This document shows, in pieces, positions 44,654 through 54,256 of a stretch of 64,000 nt of DNA (its first letter is position 1; the number at the start of each line of letters is the position of its first letter). The stretch is from Chroogloeocystis siderophila 5.2 s.c.1. Lineage in GTDB: Bacteria; Cyanobacteriota; Cyanobacteriia; Cyanobacteriales; Chroococcidiopsidaceae. Location of the stretch: positions 219,072 through 283,071 of the forward strand of contig NZ_MRCC01000006.1 in NCBI RefSeq assembly GCF_001904655.1, read 5' to 3'. The notes below the pieces were generated by a model. That model saw only the letters and a program-made list of their open reading frames with translations, ran no database searches and was not told where the DNA came from. A program made the position numbers and the translations under genes.

Positions 44654-47389
44654 ATGTCCTCTTCTCGCTGGCATTCCTCGACAACACAAGCGAATTCAAG
44701 TCCTCAATCGAAAAATTGTTTGAATCAATTAGGGACGCAAGCAAAACGGGCAGATGATAACAAGAGTGGCTTAAATAAGCCTGTACAACGTAAATCTTGT
44801 AGTTTACGGTGGCAAGCAAGAATCTTATTTTGTAGTGCGATCACAACTTTAGCAACTGTATTATATGCTACTGCCGCCACTATTTTACTGAGAAGCTTGG
44901 AGAATGTTGAAATTGAAGATACCTACCAAAACGTTGAAGGATTTTTAGATACTTTTGCGCAATCGCAGGCAGATTTTAGCCTACGCGTAACCGACTGGGC
45001 AATGTGGGATGACACGTATCAATTCGTGCAAGATAGTAATAGAGAATACATTGAAGTTAATATCACTCCAGAATCAATCCAAAATGTTCAGATTAACGCC
45101 GCAGTCTTTCTTAATTCTAAAAATCACATTGTTTATAGCGCAGAATTTGATTTAACAACAAATCAAAAAATAGGCATACCAAAAACATTAAATCAGTATA
45201 TTGCAAGTCACCAGCACTTGTTACAACACTCTAACGTTAATAGTAGTATATCGGGAGTCGTTGCTCTACCTCAAGGCCCAATGCTGATTGCTTCGCGACC
45301 GGTTATCAATAGTAAAGGTGAAGAACCAATTCGCGGAACATTAATCTTTGGGCGCTATCTTGATACAACAAAAATTGCAACCTTAGCGAAAAAAAGCCGT
45401 TTAAACCTCACATTACATAGCCTAAGTCAGACACTACCGCCAGATTTTCAGATAGCTTTAGCATCACTCTCGCCAACGCAAAGAGTTTTTATTCGCCCCC
45501 TTAGCGATCGCCTAATTGCTGGTTATATTCTACTGACAGATATCGACAATAAGCCTGTAGCAATTTTACGTACAGATAAATCTCGCACGATCTACCAGCA
45601 AGGCGTTAACAGTTTACACTATCTTTTAGTATTATTAGTGTTAATTGGATTCATTTTTACTGGCGTAACATTACCCTTATTAGACCGCTTAATTTTATTA
45701 AGATTTGAACGACAAGAACGCGAAGAACGTTATCGCGCAGTTGTAACGCAAGCTTTTGAAGGTATTTTTTTAGTAGATGCCCAAAGTAAAATTATACTAG
45801 AAGCCAATGTAGCGTTACAAGCTTTATTGGATTATAGTGAAAATGAAATTTTACAACTTACACTGTATGATATTATAGTTGGCGATCGCGAGCAGATTGA
45901 TACCGATCTTCAACAAATTTTAGCAAAAGACCATAATGTCACGCGCGAATACAAATATCAGCGCCAGGATGGTTCTTTAGTTGATGTTGAAGCAAGTGCA
46001 ATTCAAATTTTTTATAACGAAAAAGATGCTTTTTGTATTGTAGTAAGAAATATTACTGACCGTAAGAAAGTTGAGATAGCCCTGCGCGAAAGCGAACAAC
46101 GTCTATCTTGGCAAGCAAGTCATGATTCGCTAACTGGGCTAGTCAATCGTCGCGAATTTGAGCAATGTTTGGTAAATGCTTTAAATAGTGCAAAAAATAA
46201 AGGTATAAACCATGTATTGTGTTATTTAGATGTCGATCAATTTAAAATTATTAATGATACTTGTGGTCATGTAGCGGGAGATCACTTGCTACGCCAAGTC
46301 AGTACTTTATTTCAAAATCGATTACGTAAAACGGATATTTTAGCACGTTTAGGCGGCGATGAGTTTGGCATCATTTTTTATCAATGTTCTTTGGAACAAG
46401 CTACTCGAATTACCGAAGCCCTACGACAACAACTGAATGATTTCCCATTTGTATGGAAAGAGAAAGTTTTTTCAGTTAGTGCGAGTATTGGGCTTGTTGC
46501 TATTAATGCAGATACTCCTGACTTAGGTAGCGTTTTAAGCGCTGCGGATGCGGCTTGTTATGCAGCGAAAAATAAAGGGCGCAATCGAATTAATGTTTAT
46601 CGACAGAACGATCGCGAAATAGCCCAGCAACGAGGCGAGATGCAATGGGTATCGCAAATTCCTAAAGCATTGGAAGAAAATCGCTTCTGTTTATTTTATC
46701 AAGAAATTGCCTCATTAATCGGGGAAAACCATCAACAACATTACGAAATTCTATTGCGTTTAAAAGATGAGAATGGTCAAATTGTCCCGCCAATGGCTTT
46801 CATTCCAGCGGCTGAACGTTATAACTTAATGCATCTGATTGATCGTTGGGTAATTTCTACGTTGTTTGCACACCTAGCACGATCGCAAGCCGAAGAGAAT
46901 ACAATTTACGCGGTGAATCTTTCGGGTGCAAGTATCAATGATGACAGTTTTGTTGATTTTGTGCAAGCTCAATTTGCATACTATCAAATTCCACCATCAA
47001 GTATTTGTTTTGAAATAACCGAAACATTAGCGATCGCTAATTTAAGTCAAGCAGTGGGATTTATTCAAAAACTGAAAAATCTTGGATGCTATTTTGCCTT
47101 AGATGATTTTGGAAGCGGAATGTCTTCGTTTGCGTATTTAAAAAGCTTACCAGTTGATTACCTAAAGATTGATGGTTCTTTAGTAAAAGATATTGTCCAA
47201 GATGCGATCGCCTACAGTATGGTAGAAGCAATTAGCCGCATTGCGACAGTCATGGAACTACAAACAATCGCAGAATTTGTTGAAAACGAAGCTATTCAAG
47301 AAAAGCTGCGAAAATTGCCCGTAGATTATGCGCAAGGATACGGAATTGCTAAACCCAAACCGTTAATTGATAGCAGAGGTCAGGGATAA
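44654..47389 (+). CDS. Membrane-bound CHASE4-PAS-GGDEF-EAL c-di-GMP enzyme
   Basis: 911 aa. Two membrane spans (about residues 55-80 and 322-346) flank a periplasmic CHASE4-type sensor with TDWAMWDDTYQFVQD. A PAS domain (about 360-480), then GGDEF with RLGGDEFGI (about 565) and EAL with YEILLRL (about 698) and LDDFGSGMSSFAYL (about 817) follow. Both active-site motifs are intact (EAL is EIL, a common functional variant), so it may make or hydrolyse c-di-GMP. The signal is unknown. Its likely roles are motility, biofilm or light/stress adaptation. Confidence 0.9.
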   Translation: MSSSRWHSSTTQANSSPQSKNCLNQLGTQAKRADDNKSGLNKPVQRKSCSLRWQARILFCSAITTLATVLYATAATILLRSLENVEIEDTYQNVEGFLDTFAQSQADFSLRVTDWAMWDDTYQFVQDSNREYIEVNITPESIQNVQINAAVFLNSKNHIVYSAEFDLTTNQKIGIPKTLNQYIASHQHLLQHSNVNSSISGVVALPQGPMLIASRPVINSKGEEPIRGTLIFGRYLDTTKIATLAKKSRLNLTLHSLSQTLPPDFQIALASLSPTQRVFIRPLSDRLIAGYILLTDIDNKPVAILRTDKSRTIYQQGVNSLHYLLVLLVLIGFIFTGVTLPLLDRLILLRFERQEREERYRAVVTQAFEGIFLVDAQSKIILEANVALQALLDYSENEILQLTLYDIIVGDREQIDTDLQQILAKDHNVTREYKYQRQDGSLVDVEASAIQIFYNEKDAFCIVVRNITDRKKVEIALRESEQRLSWQASHDSLTGLVNRREFEQCLVNALNSAKNKGINHVLCYLDVDQFKIINDTCGHVAGDHLLRQVSTLFQNRLRKTDILARLGGDEFGIIFYQCSLEQATRITEALRQQLNDFPFVWKEKVFSVSASIGLVAINADTPDLGSVLSAADAACYAAKNKGRNRINVYRQNDREIAQQRGEMQWVSQIPKALEENRFCLFYQEIASLIGENHQQHYEILLRLKDENGQIVPPMAFIPAAERYNLMHLIDRWVISTLFAHLARSQAEENTIYAVNLSGASINDDSFVDFVQAQFAYYQIPPSSICFEITETLAIANLSQAVGFIQKLKNLGCYFALDDFGSGMSSFAYLKSLPVDYLKIDGSLVKDIVQDAIAYSMVEAISRIATVMELQTIAEFVENEAIQEKLRKLPVDYAQGYGIAKPKPLIDSRGQG

Positions 47390-47427
47390 ACGCTAGTTGG
47401 GGCAATTTGACCACTCCTAATTTCTTG

Positions 47428-48081
47428 TTAGCGAGTATCATCTACCAAAGCCAAATCCTCAGGTGTATTGCAGTTGAAAAGCATTTCTGTACTTGGTAAC
47501 GATAAAATGTGTACGGGGTGTTGTGCAAGCCAAGATTGAAACGACCGCCCGCCTTGGGTAATAAAAGCATTCAATACAGGGAAACAACTACGGGGGTAGA
47601 AGCCACACAACGGGTCCCAACCCTTGTCGTGACACGGTAAAGCAGCGATCGCATCTTCAGGAACATTTTCTAACTCTTCTACCCAATTTTGCAGTACCTC
47701 TATTTGCAGTTTTGGTAAATCGCAAGCAAGTAATAATACCCAATCGGTTTGCACCACCGCAAGTCCTTGCGCAAAACCAACTAATGGACCATGTGGTAAA
47801 GGTAAAGTGACCTTGGTTGAAGTTGGTGTACTTAGATTTTCTTGCGAAAGTGGAACTTCACGCACAAATTGGCAATTGTTCAGAGATAAGTGTTGATATT
47901 TCTCAGGTGTAGGCGTGATAATGTAAACTAAATTGCATAAGCTGCTAGCGACATCACACACGCGTTTTAACAGTGGGACTCCTTGGACTGGTAGCAAAGC
48001 TTTATCTTCGCCCATCCGCGAACTTTTCCCACCAGCTAAGACTATCGCACTAAGCGAGTGTATCGCGTTTGAAAATGTCAT
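47428..48081 (-). CDS. mobA: Molybdenum cofactor guanylyltransferase MobA
   Basis: 217 aa. N-terminal GTP-binding motif SAIVLAGGKSSRMGEDKALLP (about residues 11-31), then the PHGPLVGFAQGL and LLLACDLPKL (metal-binding Asp) motifs. It attaches GMP to molybdopterin to make bis-MGD for nitrate reductase and similar enzymes. There is a short insertion around residues 75-95. No other moa/moe genes are in the window. Confidence 0.88.
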   Translation of the reverse strand: MTFSNAIHSLSAIVLAGGKSSRMGEDKALLPVQGVPLLKRVCDVASSLCNLVYIITPTPEKYQHLSLNNCQFVREVPLSQENLSTPTSTKVTLPLPHGPLVGFAQGLAVVQTDWVLLLACDLPKLQIEVLQNWVEELENVPEDAIAALPCHDKGWDPLCGFYPRSCFPVLNAFITQGGRSFQSWLAQHPVHILSLPSTEMLFNCNTPEDLALVDDTR

Positions 48082-48225
48082 TTGTATCTACTCAGTAAGT
48101 GGGTAAAAATGAACATCACTAAAAAGTTGGTCATTGGTAAATGGTAATCAGTAGCGATTAGCTTATGAGGGAATTGCTAAATGCTTTCTCGTTACCCATT
48201 TAATTACGTTTACACACTGATTAAC

Positions 48226-49101
48226 CTAAACCGCCAAATAGCGGCGGAGAAAACTCTCTAAAGTTTCTAATTTCAAATTAAACACTGACTCTAGGTGTGC
48301 AATTTCATCATGCGTACAGAAAAACTCATTAGCAAGCAAAGTGCGAAAAGTTCCTAAAGTCTTCTGAACTGGAGGATTTAGTAACCCTAATACAGTACGA
48401 AAACCATCGATAACAAATAAGGGTGGATTAATAATGATTGGTTCTTGATTAAAAACGCGACCAAAAATGTGGGGAACGTCTTCACGCTGTAAAATTTCTG
48501 GTCCTCCTACGGGTAAGATTTGGTTTTTTGCGCCGCCAACCGAAACCGACTTCACCACCATTTGCGCTAAATCGTCTGTACTGACAATTGAAGTACGATT
48601 TTTGGGATCGCCTATCAATAAATACATTCGTGTTTGGCGAAATCGTTCAGCAAGTGATAGCAGATTCGATGATAATCCAGCAGGGCGAAAAATCGTATAA
48701 TTCAAACCACTCGCTTGGAGATATTGTTCGACTGCGCGTTTGGCTTTGAATGTGGGAGCATCTTCATAGCCACGATCTGCACCCAATACCGAAATAAAGA
48801 CAAAGTGTCGCACCTGTTGTGCTTGCGCGTGGTCAATTAATTCGATGTTGGCGCGGTAATCTAGTGCTAAAGCATCGCCATCCGAACCATGCGTACTAAT
48901 GATGTACTGCACTCCTTGACAAGCTTTGTGAATATCCTTTTCTTGGCGCAAATCACCAATAAAAATTTCTGCGCCTCGGTGTTCCAACTCTCCATAGCGA
49001 GAATTAAGCCGAACAAAAGCGCGTACAGGTAATTCCTGCTGTCGCAGCAATCTGACTACTCTCCGCCCAATTTGTCCTGTTGCACCTGTGACTAGAAACA
49101 T
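48226..49101 (-). CDS. NmrA-like atypical SDR NAD(P)H-binding protein (Ycf39-related)
   Basis: 291 aa from the ATG at 49101 (MFLVTGATGQIGRRVVRLL), which starts exactly at the dinucleotide motif TGATGQIG; an upstream in-frame start at 49158 is less likely. YISVLGADRG-like (FISVLGADRGYED) and NYTIFRPAGLSSNL match the NmrA/Ycf39 superfamily. Family members act in PSII assembly or as redox sensors; this one is not close enough for a specific call. It is the next gene after xthA on the same strand. Confidence 0.75.
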   Translation of the reverse strand: MFLVTGATGQIGRRVVRLLRQQELPVRAFVRLNSRYGELEHRGAEIFIGDLRQEKDIHKACQGVQYIISTHGSDGDALALDYRANIELIDHAQAQQVRHFVFISVLGADRGYEDAPTFKAKRAVEQYLQASGLNYTIFRPAGLSSNLLSLAERFRQTRMYLLIGDPKNRTSIVSTDDLAQMVVKSVSVGGAKNQILPVGGPEILQREDVPHIFGRVFNQEPIIINPPLFVIDGFRTVLGLLNPPVQKTLGTFRTLLANEFFCTHDEIAHLESVFNLKLETLESFLRRYLAV

Positions 49102-49167
49102 AGCAGCATTGTCCCTGAAGTTTGATATTAGATAGTCGCCAATAATTCCTAATGCCAAGTTTAAAAG

Positions 49168-49959
49168 CTAAAATTCGACAACAACAGGAGCATGATCGCT
49201 TGGTTTTGGTAACTTTCGGGGAGTGATATCAATAAAGCAGCTTTTTACTTGTTTGTATAGATCCTGCGTGAGATAATGATGGTCAATTCTCCAACCTAGG
49301 TTACGGCGAAAAGCGCCACCGCGATAGTCCCACCAGCTGTAGTGTCCTGCTTCAGAAGTAAATTTACGAAAAGCATCGCTAAAGCCTAATTCTACGATTT
49401 CACGCAGTGCTTGTCGCTCAAGTTCTGATGCCATAATGTGCCCTGTAAGAATTGCGGGATCGTGTAGATCGCGGTCTTCGAGTGCAATATTAAAGTCACC
49501 ACAGATACAAATGTTAGCGGATAAAACTAAAAGCGATCGCAGGTATTCGCGTAAAACTTGCAACCACCGCAATTTATATTCATACTTATCACTACCAACT
49601 GCTGCGCCATTTGGGACATAAAGATTCACAATCCGCACATTTGCTATTACCCCCGTAATCAGACGTTTTTGCGCATCAAGTTCGGATAAGTCGGCGATCG
49701 CCTCGCCTAATATTGGTGTAAATCCTGTACTGACATCTGTTAACGGCGAACGACTGAGAATTGCCACACCATTGTATGATTTTTGTCCAGAAGCATAGAC
49801 ATGATAGCCAAGTTGTTCAAAAGGCGATCGCGGAAAATCTGCATCGACAACTTTGGTTTCTTGCAAACACAACACATCAACGGAATTTTGCTGTAACCAA
49901 GCAACAACGTGTTCTTGGCGAGTCCGAATTGAATTAACGTTCCAAGTGGCAATTTGCAT
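49168..49959 (-). CDS. xthA: Exodeoxyribonuclease III
   Basis: 263 aa from the ATG at 49959 (MQIATWNVNSIRTR). AP-endonuclease family motifs: LCLQETKV with the metal-binding Glu, NLYVPNG, the ICGDFNIA triad Asp/Asn, and the C-terminal RIDHHYLT and SDHAPVVVEF catalytic His. It removes abasic sites and 3' blocks in base-excision repair. It precedes the NmrA-like gene by 66 bases. Confidence 0.92.
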   Translation of the reverse strand: MQIATWNVNSIRTRQEHVVAWLQQNSVDVLCLQETKVVDADFPRSPFEQLGYHVYASGQKSYNGVAILSRSPLTDVSTGFTPILGEAIADLSELDAQKRLITGVIANVRIVNLYVPNGAAVGSDKYEYKLRWLQVLREYLRSLLVLSANICICGDFNIALEDRDLHDPAILTGHIMASELERQALREIVELGFSDAFRKFTSEAGHYSWWDYRGGAFRRNLGWRIDHHYLTQDLYKQVKSCFIDITPRKLPKPSDHAPVVVEF

Positions 49960-50062
49960 CAAGTAATTGGCAATCAGCACGAGCTATCTTTAGCTTATTA
50001 GTCTGCCACATCAGCGGAACTTGATGACATTTCCTACGCCCGCGATAGTATGTACCGCAAAA

Positions 50063-50377
50063 TTACTCAGTGTCGAACTCTTGCTTTCTGCGTAGTAAGA
50101 TTGGCGGTTGTGTCACTAGTCCGACAAGATGATCGCTGGTAAAGCAGAGGCTTGATTTATTTTCGTCAATGGGAATTTGGAATAAATAGCTATCTTGTTT
50201 TCCCTGAGTTCGCGCCAAAAAAGCCGCAATCAAGCTACGCAGTAATGGATTATCCGATTTAACTTTAATTTGGTAGCGAAAACCGCCATTGAGTAAGATT
50301 TCAACGAAAATCTCTTTAGTTGCATCACTTACGGGTGACGTTGCATCGATAACGTCTAGTTCTTTGTTGTCAGACAC
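50063..50377 (-). CDS. Hypothetical protein, 104 aa
   Basis: The start is a GTG at 50377, six bases after a perfect AGGAGG; an open frame to 50422 runs through that ribosome binding site and is excluded. The body reads FRYQIKVKSDNPLLRSLIAAFLARTQG and LFQIPIDENKSSLCFTSDHLVGLVTQPP. From memory this resembles the N-terminal module found in front of 2-oxoglutarate/Fe oxygenase domains in some cyanobacterial proteins. Here it stands alone and has no catalytic domain. Function unknown. Confidence 0.6.
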   Translation of the reverse strand: MSDNKELDVIDATSPVSDATKEIFVEILLNGGFRYQIKVKSDNPLLRSLIAAFLARTQGKQDSYLFQIPIDENKSSLCFTSDHLVGLVTQPPILLRRKQEFDTE

Positions 50378-50593
50378 ACTTATCCTCCTTATTAATTCTG
50401 ACAAAACCATACAAGAAAGCACATCTTTAGTTTATGCATTAAAAGTATCTCATTCAAAAAAAGTAGCGCTAAAGTTGACTCTGTGCTGCGATCGCCCTCT
50501 AAATTTCCCACAACGAGCGAACTTCAACTTCAAAGTTCCCAAAATTACAAGATAAGAAAGCCTACGAGTTATGTAGCTAGTTAATATGAAAAA

Positions 50594-50618
50594 GTAGAGT
50601 GAACAATGCTCACTCTAC
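50594..50618 (-). terminator. Rho-independent terminator after ggt
   Basis: On the minus strand GTAGAGTGA-gcattgt-TCACTCTAC followed by TTTTTC. A perfect 9-bp stem, 29 bases past the ggt stop. Confidence 0.88.
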
Positions 50619-50646
50619 CCCAAATTATTCTAGAAGCCAAATCGTG

Positions 50647-52395
50647 TTAGTAGCCTACGGCTGATCCATCACCTCTAGAATCAGCCCCACCATGTAGTAC
50701 GTTCGTTGTCGGATCAACCAAAATAGCGCCAGCGTGTCCCATTGTGTCAGTATAATCATCAACCACATTCACAGGATGCCCGCGTTTAGCTAATTCCGCA
50801 GTCACATTTTCTGGAACTCGTCCTTCAATTTTTAGGTCATTAGAAGATGCTCCCCAAGTACGTCCATGTAACCATCTTGGTGCATCAATTGCCTCTTGAA
50901 CACTAAAGCCGTAATCAACAATACGAGTTACTAATGCTGCTTGGGTTTGTGGTTGACCTTCACCGCCCATTGTGCCATATATTAAATATGGTTTTCCATT
51001 TCTAAATAGCATTGCTGGATTTAAAGTGTGAAAAGTCCGTTTTCTTGGTTCTAAACGATTAATGTGGTTCTTATCTAACGAGAAGAAACTACCACGATTC
51101 TGCAATAATACTCCAGTATTTCCAGCAACAATTCCTGAACCGAAATCATGATAAATACTTTGAATTAAAGAAACAGCATTTCCATCTTTATCTACGACTC
51201 CTAACCACACAGTATCGCCTTTAGGATCGAGCGGCTTTGCTTCTTTTAACGTTTGATTCATATTGATTCGGGCTGCTAATTGTCTACCGTGGTTTACGGA
51301 TAACAGCGAATCAACAGGGATCTTCACAAATGCAGGGTCAGTAACATATTTATCGCGATCGGCAAAAGCTTGTTTGGTAGCTTCAACAATGAGGTGATAG
51401 TAGTCTGCTGTTCCTTCTCCAATTTTTCGCAAATCAAAGTTGTTCAGGATATTGAGAATTGATAGTGAGGCTATTCCTTGAGTAGGGGGAGGGAAATTAT
51501 AAGCTTGATATCCACGATAATTTGTAGAGATTGGTTTAACCCAGTCGGAAGTGTGCTGCGCAAAATCTTGCAACGTTAAAAGTCCACCATTTTTTTGGAG
51601 ATCGGTGACAATGCGCTGAGCAATTTCACCTCGATAAAATACATCTGCTCCTTGACTTGCAATAAGCTTTAAAGTTTGTGCAAGTTGTGGTTGTCTAAAG
51701 ATTTCTCCAGCTTGATAAACTTCTCCATTAGCTTTTAAATACGTCTGGCGAAAAGCTGGAAAACGTTGTAATGCACGAAATTCTTGATCTTTTTCATCAA
51801 TATTTCGCTTTGTCCAAATTTCTTGACTTGGCGTTACGGGAACACCTGATTCGGCATAACTAATAGCAGCAGTAAATAGCTGATTCCAAGGCAGAGAATT
51901 ATCCATCGTCTTTTGAGCATAATTATAGGCTTCTTGCCACCCTGAAACCACTCCAGGTACGGTATTTGCTGCTAAGTATCCTCTAGAGGGAATCTTTTCG
52001 TAACCCTGTTTTTGATAAAATGCAATTGTGACTTTTTCTCCTGCACGACCACTAGCATTGAGCGCCCTTAGTTCATTGGTTTTGGCGTTATAAACTAGCC
52101 AGAAATTGTCGCCGCCAATGCTATTCATATGCGGATAGACGACAGCTAAAGTCGAAGCTGCAGCGATGGCCGCATCTACTGCATTACCACCGCTTTTAAG
52201 CACTTCGAGGGCAGCTTGAGAAGCATGGTAGTGTGGAGTTGTAACCATGCCATTGGTAGACATGGTTGTTGGTCTAGCTGCATTTGCGACAGATGTCACT
52301 GAGAGACTTGATATGCTTGCTACTGTTGGAGTAAAAACAGCTGAAATATATGTACTAGTTAAAACAGCTGTGATTTTTTTACTCAGTAAGTTCAA
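50647..52395 (-). CDS. ggt: Gamma-glutamyltransferase (glutathione hydrolase)
   Basis: 582 aa. The precursor should be cleaved before the nucleophile Thr395 in KGDTVWLGVVD; the substrate-binding GGEGQPQTQAALVTR and TMGHAG regions are intact. The start is a TTG at 52395, chosen because AAGGAG lies seven bases upstream. It yields a good signal peptide (LLSKKITAVLTSTYISAVF, cleavage near VANA), whereas the open frame to 52461 has no ribosome binding site. It is a periplasmic enzyme that breaks down glutathione, with a context link to the glutathione genes at 24-28 kb only in pathway. Confidence 0.9.
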   Translation of the reverse strand: MNLLSKKITAVLTSTYISAVFTPTVASISSLSVTSVANAARPTTMSTNGMVTTPHYHASQAALEVLKSGGNAVDAAIAAASTLAVVYPHMNSIGGDNFWLVYNAKTNELRALNASGRAGEKVTIAFYQKQGYEKIPSRGYLAANTVPGVVSGWQEAYNYAQKTMDNSLPWNQLFTAAISYAESGVPVTPSQEIWTKRNIDEKDQEFRALQRFPAFRQTYLKANGEVYQAGEIFRQPQLAQTLKLIASQGADVFYRGEIAQRIVTDLQKNGGLLTLQDFAQHTSDWVKPISTNYRGYQAYNFPPPTQGIASLSILNILNNFDLRKIGEGTADYYHLIVEATKQAFADRDKYVTDPAFVKIPVDSLLSVNHGRQLAARINMNQTLKEAKPLDPKGDTVWLGVVDKDGNAVSLIQSIYHDFGSGIVAGNTGVLLQNRGSFFSLDKNHINRLEPRKRTFHTLNPAMLFRNGKPYLIYGTMGGEGQPQTQAALVTRIVDYGFSVQEAIDAPRWLHGRTWGASSNDLKIEGRVPENVTAELAKRGHPVNVVDDYTDTMGHAGAILVDPTTNVLHGGADSRGDGSAVGY

Positions 52396-52504
52396 TGGAG
52401 TCTCCTTTATCAGATTGTAACTTGTACGCTTTCTGATTAAGACACTCGCTGAGTTAAACAATCAGTAACAAATTTAACTTTTTAGTGATTACAAAAAATT
52501 CAAT

Positions 52505-54142
52505 TTACACAATACAATTCAATTCTCCCGCGCGTTGCGTAAAGCGATAATTTTCTTGATAGTCAACAGGACAATCAATCACCGCCGGAACATCTTGCGC
52601 CAACGCTGTTTTCAAAATAGGAATAAAATCAATTGTCGCTTCAACGCGATAGCCTTTGAGTCCCATGCTTTCCGCTAATTTTACAAAATCAGGATTACCA
52701 AAATGGACAAAAGAAGAACTGCCAAATTGATTGCGCTGCTTCCATTCAATTAAGCCATAACCACCGTCATTAAAAATTAAAGTGACAAATGGCGTACCAA
52801 CGCGCAAAGCAGTTTCTAACTCTTGGCAGTTCATCATAAAACCACCATCACCTGTCGCTGCAACAATTTTGCGATGAGGATAAATAAGTTTCGCCGCTAC
52901 CGCGCCAGGAATGGCGATTCCCATCGCCGCAAAGCCATTAGAAATTAAACACGTATTTGGGCGATCGCAATGATAATGTCGTGCAATCCACATCTTATGC
53001 GCCCCGACATCTGAAATCACAACATCTTCCGGTCCCATCACTTGGCGCAAGTCATAGATGAGTTTTTGGGGTTTAATTGGAAAGCCATCATCGTTAGCAT
53101 ATTGTTCGTAATCAGCGCGGATATCTGCGCGTAATTCTAAGGCATAAGGATCGGGTTTATCGTCGCGGTCTGCGCGTTTTAAAATTTCGTATAACGAATC
53201 CGAAATATCGCCAACAACTTCAACCAGAGGAATATAACTACTATCAATTTCTGCGGGAGTTTCACCAATATGAACAATTGGGATTTTACCATCAGGATTC
53301 CATTTTTTCGGGGAATACTCGATTAAATCATAGCCAATTGCAATAACTAAATCAGTATTATCAAAACCACAATTAATATAATCGCGTTGTTGCAAACCCA
53401 CTGACCATAGTGCTAGTGGGTGCTTATAAGGAATCACGCCTTTCCCCATAAAAGTATTAGCAACCGGAATATTTAGTTGTGTAGCAAACTCAGTGACAGC
53501 TTCACTTGCATCAGCACGAATCGCGCCGTTACCAACGAGAATAATCGGGTTATGTGCATTGGAAATCGCTGTTGCTGCCTCAGTAATACTATGAAACGCC
53601 GCGTATGTTCTTTCTAATTTGTCCGTCTTTAAAGGATTACCTGTAGCGGGCATTGCGGCAATATTTTCTGGTAAATCAATATGAACCGCACCAGGTTTTT
53701 CACTTTGCGATCGCTTAAAAGCTTTCCGGACAATTTCGGGTGTATTACTAGGACGAACAATTTGCGTATTCCACTTTGTTACAGGGGCGAACATTGCCAC
53801 TAAATCTAAATACTGGTGGGCTTCGATGTGCATTTGATCCGTTCCCACTTGTCCTGTAATTGCTACCAAGGGCGCACCATCTAAATTCGCGTCAGCAACT
53901 CCTGTCATCAAATTCGTCGCCCCAGGACCTAATGTCGAAAGACACACTCCCGCTTTTCCAGTTAAGCGTCCGTAGACGTCTGCCATAAACGCTGCACCTT
54001 GTTCGTGCCGCGTTGTGATAAATTGGATTGAAGAATTTTTCAGCGCTTCGAGGACGTGTAAATTCTCTTCTCCTGGCAAGCCAAAAACGTAGCGCACGCC
54101 TTCGTTTTCTAGGCATTGCACTAATAATTCTGCTGTATTCAT
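52505..54142 (-). CDS. ThDP enzyme annotated as acetolactate synthase; probable 2-oxoglutarate decarboxylase
   Basis: 545 aa. ThDP-binding pattern GDGGFMMN...NDGGYG (from about residue 433) and the catalytic Glu47 in TTRHEQGAAF are intact. The protein is of catabolic acetolactate-synthase type and lacks an adjacent ilvN. In Synechococcus 7002 a closely related enzyme, next to a succinate-semialdehyde dehydrogenase, was shown to be 2-oxoglutarate decarboxylase. The same adjacency is seen here, so that function is more likely than acetolactate synthesis. AAGGAG precedes the ATG at 54142. Confidence 0.75.
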   Translation of the reverse strand: MNTAELLVQCLENEGVRYVFGLPGEENLHVLEALKNSSIQFITTRHEQGAAFMADVYGRLTGKAGVCLSTLGPGATNLMTGVADANLDGAPLVAITGQVGTDQMHIEAHQYLDLVAMFAPVTKWNTQIVRPSNTPEIVRKAFKRSQSEKPGAVHIDLPENIAAMPATGNPLKTDKLERTYAAFHSITEAATAISNAHNPIILVGNGAIRADASEAVTEFATQLNIPVANTFMGKGVIPYKHPLALWSVGLQQRDYINCGFDNTDLVIAIGYDLIEYSPKKWNPDGKIPIVHIGETPAEIDSSYIPLVEVVGDISDSLYEILKRADRDDKPDPYALELRADIRADYEQYANDDGFPIKPQKLIYDLRQVMGPEDVVISDVGAHKMWIARHYHCDRPNTCLISNGFAAMGIAIPGAVAAKLIYPHRKIVAATGDGGFMMNCQELETALRVGTPFVTLIFNDGGYGLIEWKQRNQFGSSSFVHFGNPDFVKLAESMGLKGYRVEATIDFIPILKTALAQDVPAVIDCPVDYQENYRFTQRAGELNCIV

Positions 54143-54256
54143 ACATTTCTCCTTAGAAAGAGGTCAGAGGATGGGGATCAGGGGACAAATTTGAGAACAG
54201 GGAAACTAAGAAAGTCTTTAACTCAAAACTCATCCCTAGCCTCTCACCCCTCGCTC

